Of a stretch of DNA of 64,000 bases, positions 38,350-46,544 are shown in pieces (within the stretch, counting starts at the first letter, position 1; the number at the start of each line of letters is the position of its first letter). The notes under the pieces are model-generated. The model searched no databases and had not been told where the DNA came from. It was given only the letters and a program-made list of their open reading frames with translations. The position numbers and the translations under genes are program-made. The DNA is taken from positions 1 to 64,000 of the forward strand of contig CAJULY010000010.1 of NCBI GenBank assembly GCA_910587185.1, written 5' to 3'. This DNA is from an uncultured Muribaculaceae bacterium (lineage in GTDB: Bacteria > Bacteroidota > Bacteroidia > Bacteroidales > Muribaculaceae).

Positions 38350-39456
38350 ATGAGAGCAATCCACATAATCACACTGGCTGCGGCTCTGATGGCAATCGCT
38401 TCAGTCGGAGTTTTCGCCCAGACCAATGAGAGCACCGCGACTCTGCGTCGGGGATCTAAAAAAACGGACGGCGCCCAGAAGGAGCAGATCACGAACCGCA
38501 CACTGAAGCGTATCTCCATGCCGTCTGCATCGGATTCCGAGAAGGGCTGGATGCGGGTGATCTACAGAGAACTCGATCTGACTAAGCCCGGGAACGCTCC
38601 TCTTTATTATCCCGAACCGCCCATTGAAGGACAGGAGAATCTGTTTCGTACAATCATGGGACTGGTCAGCTCGGGGCGTCTGAAAGTATATGAGTATATG
38701 GACGGCCGGGAGATTTTTAACGATCAGCATCAACTTTCGCTGACAGATATGCTGGAACGTTTTCATATTCCTTACCGTCAGTCGAAAAGAAACTCGGCGG
38801 TCGAGATCGATGAGGCAGATGTCCCTGCCGAAGAAGTCCTGTCGTATTACATTATAGAGCGTCACGAGCTTGACAGTAAAAACACAAGGAAACGCACCGT
38901 TGTGGAGGCTATATGCCCTGTCCTGCACAGATCGGACGAACTGGCGATCGACCCCGTGAAATATCCCATGTTCTGGGTTAAATTCGATGATCTGCGCCCT
39001 TATCTTTCAGGGAATGCCATATTCGTTTCCGATGAAAACAATATGCCATCATGCACTTATGACGATTTTTTCCTTCTGGGACTTTATGACGGTGAAATAG
39101 TAAAGACCCGCAACGCACGCAATAAATCTCTCGCTGAGCTTTATCCGGATCCTGTTGAAAGAAAAAAGATCCAGGACAGCATCAACTCCTCGCTTGAAAA
39201 CACCGGCGGGAATATGTGGGTCCCATCGCTGGAGCAACTGCAGGCCTCACGTCTTGAAAAGGAAAAAGCCGAAATACTTGCCGCCGGAGGAGACACTTCG
39301 GCTGTAAAGGATCCTGCAAAATATCGCCGTCAGATTTCCAAGCGCGGGACAAAAAAACAGAATGCGTTGAAAATTAAGACTAAACGCGCGAAAGCTCCTA
39401 AAAACGTTTCATCATCCTCCTCTGCGACCAGAAGCGTGCGCAACCGTAAGCGCTGA
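38350..39456 (+). CDS. porN: PorN/GldN-like T9SS ring protein
   Basis: 368 residues with a signal peptide (MRAIHIITLAAALMAIASVG ... FAQ). The GldN core is KTRNARNKSLAELYPDPVER, preceded by the WMRVIYRELDLTKPGNAPLYYP block. The C-terminal 60 residues are basic and repetitive (KRGTKKQNALKIKTKRAKAP). PorN pairs with PorK in the periplasmic ring. It is the last gene with a clear T9SS assignment in this cluster. Confidence 0.92.
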   Translation: MRAIHIITLAAALMAIASVGVFAQTNESTATLRRGSKKTDGAQKEQITNRTLKRISMPSASDSEKGWMRVIYRELDLTKPGNAPLYYPEPPIEGQENLFRTIMGLVSSGRLKVYEYMDGREIFNDQHQLSLTDMLERFHIPYRQSKRNSAVEIDEADVPAEEVLSYYIIERHELDSKNTRKRTVVEAICPVLHRSDELAIDPVKYPMFWVKFDDLRPYLSGNAIFVSDENNMPSCTYDDFFLLGLYDGEIVKTRNARNKSLAELYPDPVERKKIQDSINSSLENTGGNMWVPSLEQLQASRLEKEKAEILAAGGDTSAVKDPAKYRRQISKRGTKKQNALKIKTKRAKAPKNVSSSSSATRSVRNRKR

Positions 39457-39507
39457 CCCGATCCATTACGGCGAAAACAAATGATGCCGCCCGGGTGTTT
39501 CTGTGAT

Positions 39508-39981
39508 ATGAAAGTGCCGGAACTGGACATAAAGCTGTTGAAAATTCAGGAGGATCACGAAAGAACTCATTTCTATCGTTGGGAGATGATGCGTTATAGT
39601 TCTACGCCCATAGATGTGAATCTTTCGACGAGTTTCTCCTATCGGGCCGGAGGGCACATGGTCAGGCTGATCTTGAGCGCGAGATATACGACACTGCGCG
39701 ATCAGATGAGTCATCGCCTGATGGATTATTCCGTGATTTCAGATTTCGAATTGCTTGGCCCTGATGCCGAAGCCGATCCTGATGAGATAATCATCACGAC
39801 TGACCTTATAAAAATGATGTTGGGGGTGGCGATAGGCGCCATGCGCGGTATGATAGCATTAAGGACAGCGCATACTTTTCTTGCACATTATCCGCTCCCG
39901 GTGTATGATCTTGAAACCCTTATGAAACCGGTAATAAATGCCGCGAGCGAAGTGAGGTCTGAAAACACTATGTCAGATTAG
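39508..39981 (+). CDS. Conserved hypothetical, possibly SecB-like
   Basis: 157 residues, not firmly identified. I chose the ATG at 39508 (MKVPELDIKLLKIQED); 39481 is also possible. The pattern is a set of amphipathic strands in the N-terminal two-thirds and a C-terminal LGVAIGAMRGMIALRTAHTF ... HYPLPVYDLETLMKP. The latter resembles the helix-plus-LPxxN end of the small SecB-like chaperone family found in Bacteroidetes. It has no signal peptide. It is 51 bases after porN, which invites a role in handling T9SS cargo before Sec export, but this is a guess. The 3' end overlaps comF by 14 bases, convergently. Confidence 0.6.
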   Translation: MKVPELDIKLLKIQEDHERTHFYRWEMMRYSSTPIDVNLSTSFSYRAGGHMVRLILSARYTTLRDQMSHRLMDYSVISDFELLGPDAEADPDEIIITTDLIKMMLGVAIGAMRGMIALRTAHTFLAHYPLPVYDLETLMKPVINAASEVRSENTMSD

Positions 39982-40681
39982 TGACTCCGAGTGCGATTAC
40001 ACTGATGGTTGCTGACGGTGCAGCCCGGTGGATGGCCTCGCAGCAAGCAAGCATTGTCGATCCGGTGGTGATTACATCGTCAACGAGCAGAACATGCTTG
40101 TTTTCCAGCTCTTCCGGATTTTTCACACCGTAGATGTCAAGGGAATTCTTCCATCGCTCAAATGCGTTTTTCCGGGTCTGCGACGAATGCGGTTTCAGTG
40201 CTATCAGATTCCTGTTTATGACAAGTCCGGTCTTTCGGGCTATTCCTTCGGCAATGTATTCCGTCTGGTTGTAACCCCTTTTAAGTTTTTTGAATCGGTG
40301 GAGAGGAACCGAAACAATCAGGTCCATTCCGTCAAAGAAACCGTCATTAATGATTTCGTCGGCGAATCTGGCGGCAAGTTCCCGGCCTGTCTCGGGACGC
40401 CCGTTGTATTTTGCCACATGTATCAGTCGCGTATATGGATTGCCGCGATAATAATAGAAATAACCTGCTGCACGTTCGATAACCACGTGTCCGGCAAGGC
40501 GTTGGTGAAGCGTATTGAAGGAATTGTCATGTATGTTGCAACGAGGCATTTCCAGATAGCAACCTGTACAGATGACTTTTTCGTCACCTACAAGCCGGGT
40601 GCCGCACACCTCGCAGCATTCAGGATAAATCATCGAGAGCAGATCGGAGGCCCATTTCCTTATGCTGTGGCTCAGTCCCAT
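39968..40681 (-). CDS. ComF-family phosphoribosyltransferase-like protein
   Basis: 237 residues. The N-terminal zinc-finger-like cluster (YPECCEVCGTRL ... CTGCYLEMP; two CxxC pairs) is followed by a phosphoribosyltransferase-type domain with the PRPP loop VLLVDDVITTGSTMLAC (about 195-210). ComF proteins take part in DNA uptake and ssDNA handling in competent bacteria; in Bacteroidales the role is not shown. It overlaps recX by 10 bases in the carA-carB-prmC-recX-comF arrangement. Confidence 0.88.
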   Translation of the reverse strand: MGLSHSIRKWASDLLSMIYPECCEVCGTRLVGDEKVICTGCYLEMPRCNIHDNSFNTLHQRLAGHVVIERAAGYFYYYRGNPYTRLIHVAKYNGRPETGRELAARFADEIINDGFFDGMDLIVSVPLHRFKKLKRGYNQTEYIAEGIARKTGLVINRNLIALKPHSSQTRKNAFERWKNSLDIYGVKNPEELENKHVLLVDDVITTGSTMLACCEAIHRAAPSATISVIALGVTNLT

Positions 40682-41148
40682 ATCTTTTCGTTGTCAAGAA
40701 GACGAATCACGAGATTGGGTTCGTATCCGCGGGCTGCCGCGAATCTCAGCATTTTTTGCTTCATTTCGTATGATGAAAGCTCGGGCGACAGGGATTTTCT
40801 TTTCGCTTTCAGCAGATTGAAGCAGTTAAGGGCGTAATCACGGGCTATAATCTCCCGCATGGCTATATCGATCGTATTGCGGTCTATGCGTTTGGCAATA
40901 AGGCCTTTGGCGATTTTCAAACGTCCCCAGCGGTCAAATCGGTATTTATCACGCACGTATGCGCGGGCAAAGCGTTCGTCATTGACGAAGCCTCTTTCCG
41001 AAAGACTTTCTATTATCGGTTCGTAGGGCGGTTCAACTTTCCATCGGCGAAGCTTTTCTTTCAGGTCCCACGAACATTGTTCGGAACGGGCGCAAAGCTC
41101 TTCAAGCCTGACAAGAGCTTTCTCCGCATCGAGAGGTGACTTTTTCAT
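40672..41148 (-). CDS. recX: RecX-family RecA regulator
   Basis: 158 residues, small and highly charged, with three-helix repeats. ALVRLEELCARSEQCSWDLK, the central FVNDERFARAYVRDKYRF (the GfIdDerFA type motif) and the terminal AAARGYEPNLVIRLL are typical. RecX binds inside the RecA filament groove and inhibits it. recA is not in the window. It overlaps prmC by 4 bases and comF by 10. Confidence 0.85.
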   Translation of the reverse strand: MKKSPLDAEKALVRLEELCARSEQCSWDLKEKLRRWKVEPPYEPIIESLSERGFVNDERFARAYVRDKYRFDRWGRLKIAKGLIAKRIDRNTIDIAMREIIARDYALNCFNLLKAKRKSLSPELSSYEMKQKMLRFAAARGYEPNLVIRLLDNEKIWD

Positions 41149-42002
41149 TGTTCCGGGAGTTTTGCCGAGAGAAATCTGCGATGTTTCTGCATGTCAAGAC
41201 TGACGGTCACATCGTCCCAGCCTTCTGCTTTCATTTCTGAGGCCAGACGGTCGGAAAAAAGAGGATTTATCTCAAAATAGATCATGCCTCCCGGTTTTAG
41301 CGCTTTCAATGCGTAGGAAGAGATTGGTCTGTAGAAAAGCAATGGATCAGAGTCAGGTACAAACAGAGCTTTTTCGGGTTCGTGGAGAAGAACGTTAGGT
41401 TCCATTGAGCTACGCTCATGCTCGGCGATATAAGGCGGATTGCTGACGATAATATCGTAGGTTCCTCTGGAGGGAGCGGGAAGGTTCAGCGCATCGGCCT
41501 TGAAAAAGCCGATGCGCGTTTTTAGATTTTTCCCGTTTTCTTCTGCAATTGTCAAAGCTTCGCCGCTGATGTCAAATGCGTCAACGCGGCTGAAAGGAAG
41601 ATTGCGAGCCAACGCTATGGCGATGCACCCTGATCCAGTGCAGGCGTCCAGAACACAAAGATCGCTTCTCTCTCCCCATTGTCCGACTATCATATCAACC
41701 AGTTCCTCAGTCTCCGGGCGAGGGATCAGAACGGCAGGAGTGACCTTTAATCTCATTCCGTAAAAAGAGGCTTCGGAAAAGATGTATTGTATCGGCTCAT
41801 CGGCAAGAAGCCGATTCACCGTTTCATCCACTTTTCCCGAGAGGAAATCACTGACTTCGTCATTGGCCTTGACTGCAAGGTCAACTGTCGTGTAGCCCTT
41901 GAGATGCTCCATGATTATGCGCACCATCCAGCGGGATTCGCTTTCGGAGTAATGTCCTGACAGCCTATGGATGGCTGAGTCGCAGAGTTGGCGCAGAGTC
42001 AT
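41145..42002 (-). CDS. prmC: PrmC, release-factor glutamine methyltransferase
   Basis: 285 residues. It methylates the GGQ glutamine of RF1 and RF2. An N-terminal helical domain is followed by a SAM fold with VLDACTGSGCIAIALA (about 118-133) and the catalytic NPPY (188-191). The IPRPETEELV block at 93-102 is also diagnostic. It is 23 bases downstream of carB on the same strand. Confidence 0.95.
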   Translation of the reverse strand: MTLRQLCDSAIHRLSGHYSESESRWMVRIIMEHLKGYTTVDLAVKANDEVSDFLSGKVDETVNRLLADEPIQYIFSEASFYGMRLKVTPAVLIPRPETEELVDMIVGQWGERSDLCVLDACTGSGCIAIALARNLPFSRVDAFDISGEALTIAEENGKNLKTRIGFFKADALNLPAPSRGTYDIIVSNPPYIAEHERSSMEPNVLLHEPEKALFVPDSDPLLFYRPISSYALKALKPGGMIYFEINPLFSDRLASEMKAEGWDDVTVSLDMQKHRRFLSAKLPEQ

Positions 42003-42025
42003 GAGCGGCGAGGGTTGGGTATCGG

Positions 42026-45000
42026 TTAATATTCATTCCACGAGAGAATCTCGAGTCTGTCTGTCGGAATTGTCGTGAAGGCATGGATGAAAGCCGATGC
42101 GAGTCGGGCGTTCGTCAGAAGAGGAATGTTCAGGTCAATGGCGGCGCGACGGATTTTATGGCCATTGCCAAGTTCCGTGGGCGTAAGGTTTTTTGGCACA
42201 TTGACAACAAGATCGATCTCCTTATCATGAAGCAGCCGGAGAGCCTGCGGATGGGAGTCAGGCTCGGATGGCCAATAGACCTGAACGGAAGGAATGCCAT
42301 TTTCTTGAAGGAAACGATGTGTGCCCCCTGTGGCATAGATTTTATAACCGGCCCTGTGAAGTTCACCTGCTGCCTCGAGCATGGAGGCTTTCTGTTTGGC
42401 TGTACCGGTGGAAAGAAGGACACCTTTGTTTTTGTCAGGCACTCGCATGCCGACTGAAAGCATGGATTTCAGGATGGCTTCGGATGTGTCGGCTCCTATG
42501 CAACCGACCTCACCGGTGGATGACATATCCACACCAAGCACGGGGTCGGCGCCTTGCAGACGCGAGAAGCTGAACTGCGAGGCTTTTATGCCCACATAGT
42601 CCAGATCAAACAGACTCTTTGACGGCTTTTCGACATGAATTCCGAGCATAATCTTCGTTGCCAGATCAATGAAGTTTATCTTCAGTATCTTGGATACGAA
42701 TGGGAACGAACGTGATGCGCGGAGATTACATTCGATAACCTTTATGTCATTGTTTTTAGCAAGGAACTGGATGTTGAACGGCCCCGAGATATTCAGAGCC
42801 TTGGCTATGCTTGAGCTTACTTTCTTTATTCGTCTCATGGTTTCCACATACAGTTTCTGGGGAGGGAACTGTATGGTGGCATCTCCGGAATGCACTCCGG
42901 CATACTCGATATGTTCAGAGATGGCATAGACAACGATCTCTCCGTTCTGGGCAACGGCATCCATTTCTATCTCTTTGGCTTCCTGGATGAATTCGGTGAC
43001 AACCACGGGATGCTCTTTCGAGACGTTCGCGGCAAGACGGAGGAAACGGTGCAGCTCCTCGGAGTTGGAGCAGACATTCATCGCCGCTCCGGAAAGCACA
43101 TAGCTCGGGCGCACAAGGACAGGATAGCCCACGGTTTCTATGAACTTGTCGATGTCGTCGAAACTCGTCAGCTCACGCCAGCGGGGCTGGTCTATGCCAA
43201 GGCGGTCGAGCATCGCCGAGAATTTATTGCGGTCTTCGGCGTTGTCAATGCTTTTGGCGGAAGTTCCGAGTATGTTCACTCCGGCATCGTCAAGACGGGT
43301 GGCAAGATTGTTTGGGATCTGTCCGCCTACCGAGAGAATGGCTCCGTGGGGCTCTTCCATATCGAGGATGTCCATCACTCGCTCGTAGGTGAGTTCGTCG
43401 AAATAGAGGCGGTCACACATGTCATAGTCCGTCGAGACGGTCTCGGGATTGTAGTTTATCATGACGGAGCGCCATCCTTCATGTTTCACCGTCTGAAGGG
43501 CGTTGACCGAACACCAGTCGAATTCCACGGAACTGCCGATTCGGTAGGCTCCGGAGCCCATGACCACAACCGAGCGTCCGTCATGTTCGTAATGTATATC
43601 GTTCTCCGTTCCGTTGTAGGTCAGGTAGAGATAATTTGTCAGCGCCGGATACTCGGCTGCAAGCGTGTCGATCTGTTTGACGACAGGAACGATGCCCAGG
43701 CTTTTGCGCAGGCGCCGAACTGCAGGCGCATCTTTGTGTGTGGCAGCCGCTCTCGCAATCTGGAAATCGGAGAAGCCTTGCTCTTTGGCCTGACGAAGCA
43801 ATTCAGGCATGATCTCCGCTACTCCATGACATTTTTTCAGGTCATGATAGGTGTCAATGATGTTTCTCAGACGGCAGAGGAACCAGCGGTCGATCTTTGT
43901 GAGTTCATGAATGCGGTCAACCGTCATTCCTTCAAGCATGGCCTGCGCAATGACGAATATTCGCTGATCGGTCGGATTCGCGAGGGCTTCTTCGATGTTC
44001 TCAACCTTCATTTCATGATTGGCTACAAATCCGTGCATTCCCTGACCGATCATGCGCAGTCCCTTCTGGATGGCTTCCTCGAAGGTACGTCCTATAGACA
44101 TGACTTCTCCAACAGATTTCATCGACGATCCGATCTCTCTGTGGACTCCGTGGAACTTGCCGAGGTCCCAGCGGGGAATCTTGCAGACTACATAGTCGAG
44201 GGCGGGTTCGAAGAAGGCGGATGTTTCCTTCGTGACAGCGTTCTTGAGGTCGAAAAGGCCGTACCCGAGTCCTAATTTGGCCGCAATGAAGGCGAGCGGA
44301 TAACCGGTTGCCTTGGATGCCAGGGCCGACGAGCGGCTCAGACGCGCATTGACTTCAATGACGCGGTAGTCCATCGAATCGGGGTCAAACGCATATTGGA
44401 CGTTACATTCGCCCACGATTCCTATGTGGCGTATGATTTTTATGGCAAGTTTGCGCAGATAATGGTAATCCTCGTTGGAAAGAGTCTGCGAAGGAGCCAC
44501 AACGATCGATTCGCCGGTGTGGATTCCGAGAGGATCGAAATTCTCCATGTTGCAGACGGTTATACAGTTGTCGAAACGGTCACGGACAACTTCATATTCT
44601 ACCTCTTTCCAGCCCTTGAGCGATTTCTCTATCAGCACCTGAGGAGAGAAGGAGAGTGCTTTTTCCGTCAGTTCCCTCAGTTCCTCCGCGTTGTCGCAGA
44701 ATCCGCTGCCGAGGCCGCCGAGAGCATAAGCCGCCCTGACAATGACGGGATAGCCGAGCGCTTCAGCCGATTCGAGAGCTTCCTTGACGGTGGCGACGGC
44801 ATGGCTTTTTATGGTCTTGACATCTATCTGGTCAAGTTTTTCAACGAAAAGTTCGCGGTCTTCCGTGTCCATGATTGCCTGAACGGGCGTTCCGAGCACT
44901 TTCACGTCATATTTCTCAAGCACTCCCGAGCGATACAGCTCCACTCCGCAGTTGAGGGCGGTCTGGCCACCGAAGGCGAGCAGAATTCCGTCAGGCCGCT

Positions 45001-45244
45001 CACGATCGATCACTCTTTCCACGAACTGTGGCGTTACCGGAAGAAAATATATTTTGTCGGCAATTCCTTCCGATGTCTGGACTGTGGCAATGTTGGGGTT
45101 TATGAGGACGGTTTCGATTCCCTCCTCTTTCATAGCTTTCAGAGCCTGCGAGCCGCTGTAGTCGAATTCGCCGGCCTCACCTATTTTCAGTGCGCCGCTT
45201 CCGAGAAGAAGCACTTTTTTTATTGTCTTATCGTTGGTGGTCAT
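42026..45244 (-). CDS. carB: Carbamoyl-phosphate synthase large subunit
   Basis: 1072 residues, full length. Two tandem ATP-grasp halves (about 1-400 and 550-940) share the GSGALKIGEAGEFDYSG and GSGAYRIGSSVEFDWC phosphate loops. An oligomerisation domain lies between them. The C-terminal MGS-like domain (about 940-1072; GVLLSTGTAKQKASM) is the allosteric region. Together with CarA it makes carbamoyl phosphate for arginine and pyrimidines. It follows carA by 11 bases. Confidence 0.97.
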   Translation of the reverse strand: MTTNDKTIKKVLLLGSGALKIGEAGEFDYSGSQALKAMKEEGIETVLINPNIATVQTSEGIADKIYFLPVTPQFVERVIDRERPDGILLAFGGQTALNCGVELYRSGVLEKYDVKVLGTPVQAIMDTEDRELFVEKLDQIDVKTIKSHAVATVKEALESAEALGYPVIVRAAYALGGLGSGFCDNAEELRELTEKALSFSPQVLIEKSLKGWKEVEYEVVRDRFDNCITVCNMENFDPLGIHTGESIVVAPSQTLSNEDYHYLRKLAIKIIRHIGIVGECNVQYAFDPDSMDYRVIEVNARLSRSSALASKATGYPLAFIAAKLGLGYGLFDLKNAVTKETSAFFEPALDYVVCKIPRWDLGKFHGVHREIGSSMKSVGEVMSIGRTFEEAIQKGLRMIGQGMHGFVANHEMKVENIEEALANPTDQRIFVIAQAMLEGMTVDRIHELTKIDRWFLCRLRNIIDTYHDLKKCHGVAEIMPELLRQAKEQGFSDFQIARAAATHKDAPAVRRLRKSLGIVPVVKQIDTLAAEYPALTNYLYLTYNGTENDIHYEHDGRSVVVMGSGAYRIGSSVEFDWCSVNALQTVKHEGWRSVMINYNPETVSTDYDMCDRLYFDELTYERVMDILDMEEPHGAILSVGGQIPNNLATRLDDAGVNILGTSAKSIDNAEDRNKFSAMLDRLGIDQPRWRELTSFDDIDKFIETVGYPVLVRPSYVLSGAAMNVCSNSEELHRFLRLAANVSKEHPVVVTEFIQEAKEIEMDAVAQNGEIVVYAISEHIEYAGVHSGDATIQFPPQKLYVETMRRIKKVSSSIAKALNISGPFNIQFLAKNNDIKVIECNLRASRSFPFVSKILKINFIDLATKIMLGIHVEKPSKSLFDLDYVGIKASQFSFSRLQGADPVLGVDMSSTGEVGCIGADTSEAILKSMLSVGMRVPDKNKGVLLSTGTAKQKASMLEAAGELHRAGYKIYATGGTHRFLQENGIPSVQVYWPSEPDSHPQALRLLHDKEIDLVVNVPKNLTPTELGNGHKIRRAAIDLNIPLLTNARLASAFIHAFTTIPTDRLEILSWNEY

Positions 45245-45255
45245 GCTTGTTGCTT

Positions 45256-46326
45256 TTAGAGAAGTGAAATGAAATCGTCAAAGAGGAATTCCGTGTCTTT
45301 CGGTCCGCTGCTGGCTTCGGGATGAAACTGGGCCGAGAAGAAAGGTTTGGTCTTGTGGCGGATACCTTCGTTGGTCCCGTCGTTCATATTGGTGAAAAGA
45401 GTTTCCCAGTCATCCGGAAGGGTAGTGGTGTCAACTGCGAATCCGTGGTTCTGCGATGTCACGAAACATTTGTCTGTCCCTGCCTTCCTGACAGGCTGGT
45501 TGTGGCTTCGATGACCGTATTTGAGCTTGTAGGTCTTCGCTCCGGCCGCTTTGGCAAGGAGCTGGTTGCCCATGCAGATTCCACAGACAGGTTTGTCGCC
45601 CTGAAGAGCTTTCCTTATATTTTCTACTGTCTTCCCCACCATATCAGGGTTGCCCGGGCCGTTGGAGATAAAGAGGCCGTCGTAGGGAATGCTGTTGAAA
45701 TCATAATCCCAGGGAACGAGCACGACCTTTACTCCGCGACGGGTCAGACAGCGGATAATGTTGTGTTTTACTCCGCAATCGACAAGAACAACCGTCTTGT
45801 CGCCATCGCCATGTATCTCTACTTCTTTTGTGCTGACTTTCTCGACGAGATTCTCCTTGTTGGGATCATAGAAGTCAACGGGCTCACAGCCTTCTACCGT
45901 TATGCGCCCGAGCATGGAGCCGTGCTCGCGCAGATGCTTGGTCAGCGCACGGGTGTCTATTCCATAGATGCCGGGAACTTTTTCCTGTTTGAGCCATTCG
46001 TCAAGCGAACGTTCGGCCTGCCAGTGGGAATGGTCCCATGAATAGTCCTGGGCGACAATAGCGCGGCAATGTATTCCGGAGCTTTCGTAAAATTCGCTGA
46101 CGTCATCTTTTTCCCTTTGTGGCGGAACGCCGTAATTCCCTAAGAGCGGATAAGTGGTGACTAAAATCTGTCCTTCATAAGAAGGATCCGTCAGACTTTC
46201 GGGATAGCCGGTCATTGCAGTGTTGAAAACTGTTTCACCAGAGGTCGAGCCTTCATATCCGAATGACTTCCCTTCGAAGCGTGTGCCGTCCTCAAGTTCA
46301 AGTACGGCCTTTAAGTGTTTGTGCAT
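45256..46326 (-). CDS. carA: Carbamoyl-phosphate synthase small subunit
   Basis: 356 residues. The N-terminal CPSase domain (LEDGTRFEGKSFGYEGSTSG) is followed by a class I glutamine amidotransferase. The catalytic cysteine is C251 in CGICMGNQLLA and the histidine/glutamate pair is in AQFHPEASSGP. It feeds ammonia to CarB. The operon continues into carB, then prmC, recX and comF. A -7 element lies at 46394-46401. I see no leader-peptide attenuator. Confidence 0.97.
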   Translation of the reverse strand: MHKHLKAVLELEDGTRFEGKSFGYEGSTSGETVFNTAMTGYPESLTDPSYEGQILVTTYPLLGNYGVPPQREKDDVSEFYESSGIHCRAIVAQDYSWDHSHWQAERSLDEWLKQEKVPGIYGIDTRALTKHLREHGSMLGRITVEGCEPVDFYDPNKENLVEKVSTKEVEIHGDGDKTVVLVDCGVKHNIIRCLTRRGVKVVLVPWDYDFNSIPYDGLFISNGPGNPDMVGKTVENIRKALQGDKPVCGICMGNQLLAKAAGAKTYKLKYGHRSHNQPVRKAGTDKCFVTSQNHGFAVDTTTLPDDWETLFTNMNDGTNEGIRHKTKPFFSAQFHPEASSGPKDTEFLFDDFISLL

Positions 46327-46393
46327 GCGACAGTTAGTTGAATTGTGGTTGGATATTCAGCGGTTTCGCATGATTTGACTCGTGAAAACCTTG

Positions 46394-46401
46394 CAAAAAT
46401 A
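46394..46401 (-). promoter_or_regulatory. -7 box upstream of carA
   Basis: On the minus strand TATTTTTG, 67 bases before the carA ATG. A clear -33 TTTG is not found at the expected spacing, so this is a weak call. Confidence 0.4.
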
Positions 46402-46475
46402 CGTAAAAAAATCCACTTTGTATTCTTCTGTCGGTTTTTTTTAGAAAAATAAGCACGAATTGTTCAACTTGCCCT

Positions 46476-46519
46476 ATAAAAGCAGGCGTCCGAAACCCTG
46501 CTGCGGGTCCGGACGCCTG
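46476..46519 (-). terminator. Intrinsic terminator after the PpiD-like gene
   Basis: A perfect 10-bp stem CAGGCGTCCG/CGGACGCCTG, then GCTTTTATA on the minus strand. It also separates this gene from carA. Confidence 0.85.
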
Positions 46520-46544
46520 AAAGCTATGGCTTGTTTATGAATGC

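Noticed and set aside
40028..40837. 269-codon plus-strand frame opposite comF/recX
   Set aside because: Antisense to two well-recognised genes; no family resemblance.
42890..44275. 461-codon open frame on the plus strand opposite carB
   Set aside because: A shadow of the highly conserved carB on the other strand; its translation has no recognisable domain and no start context.
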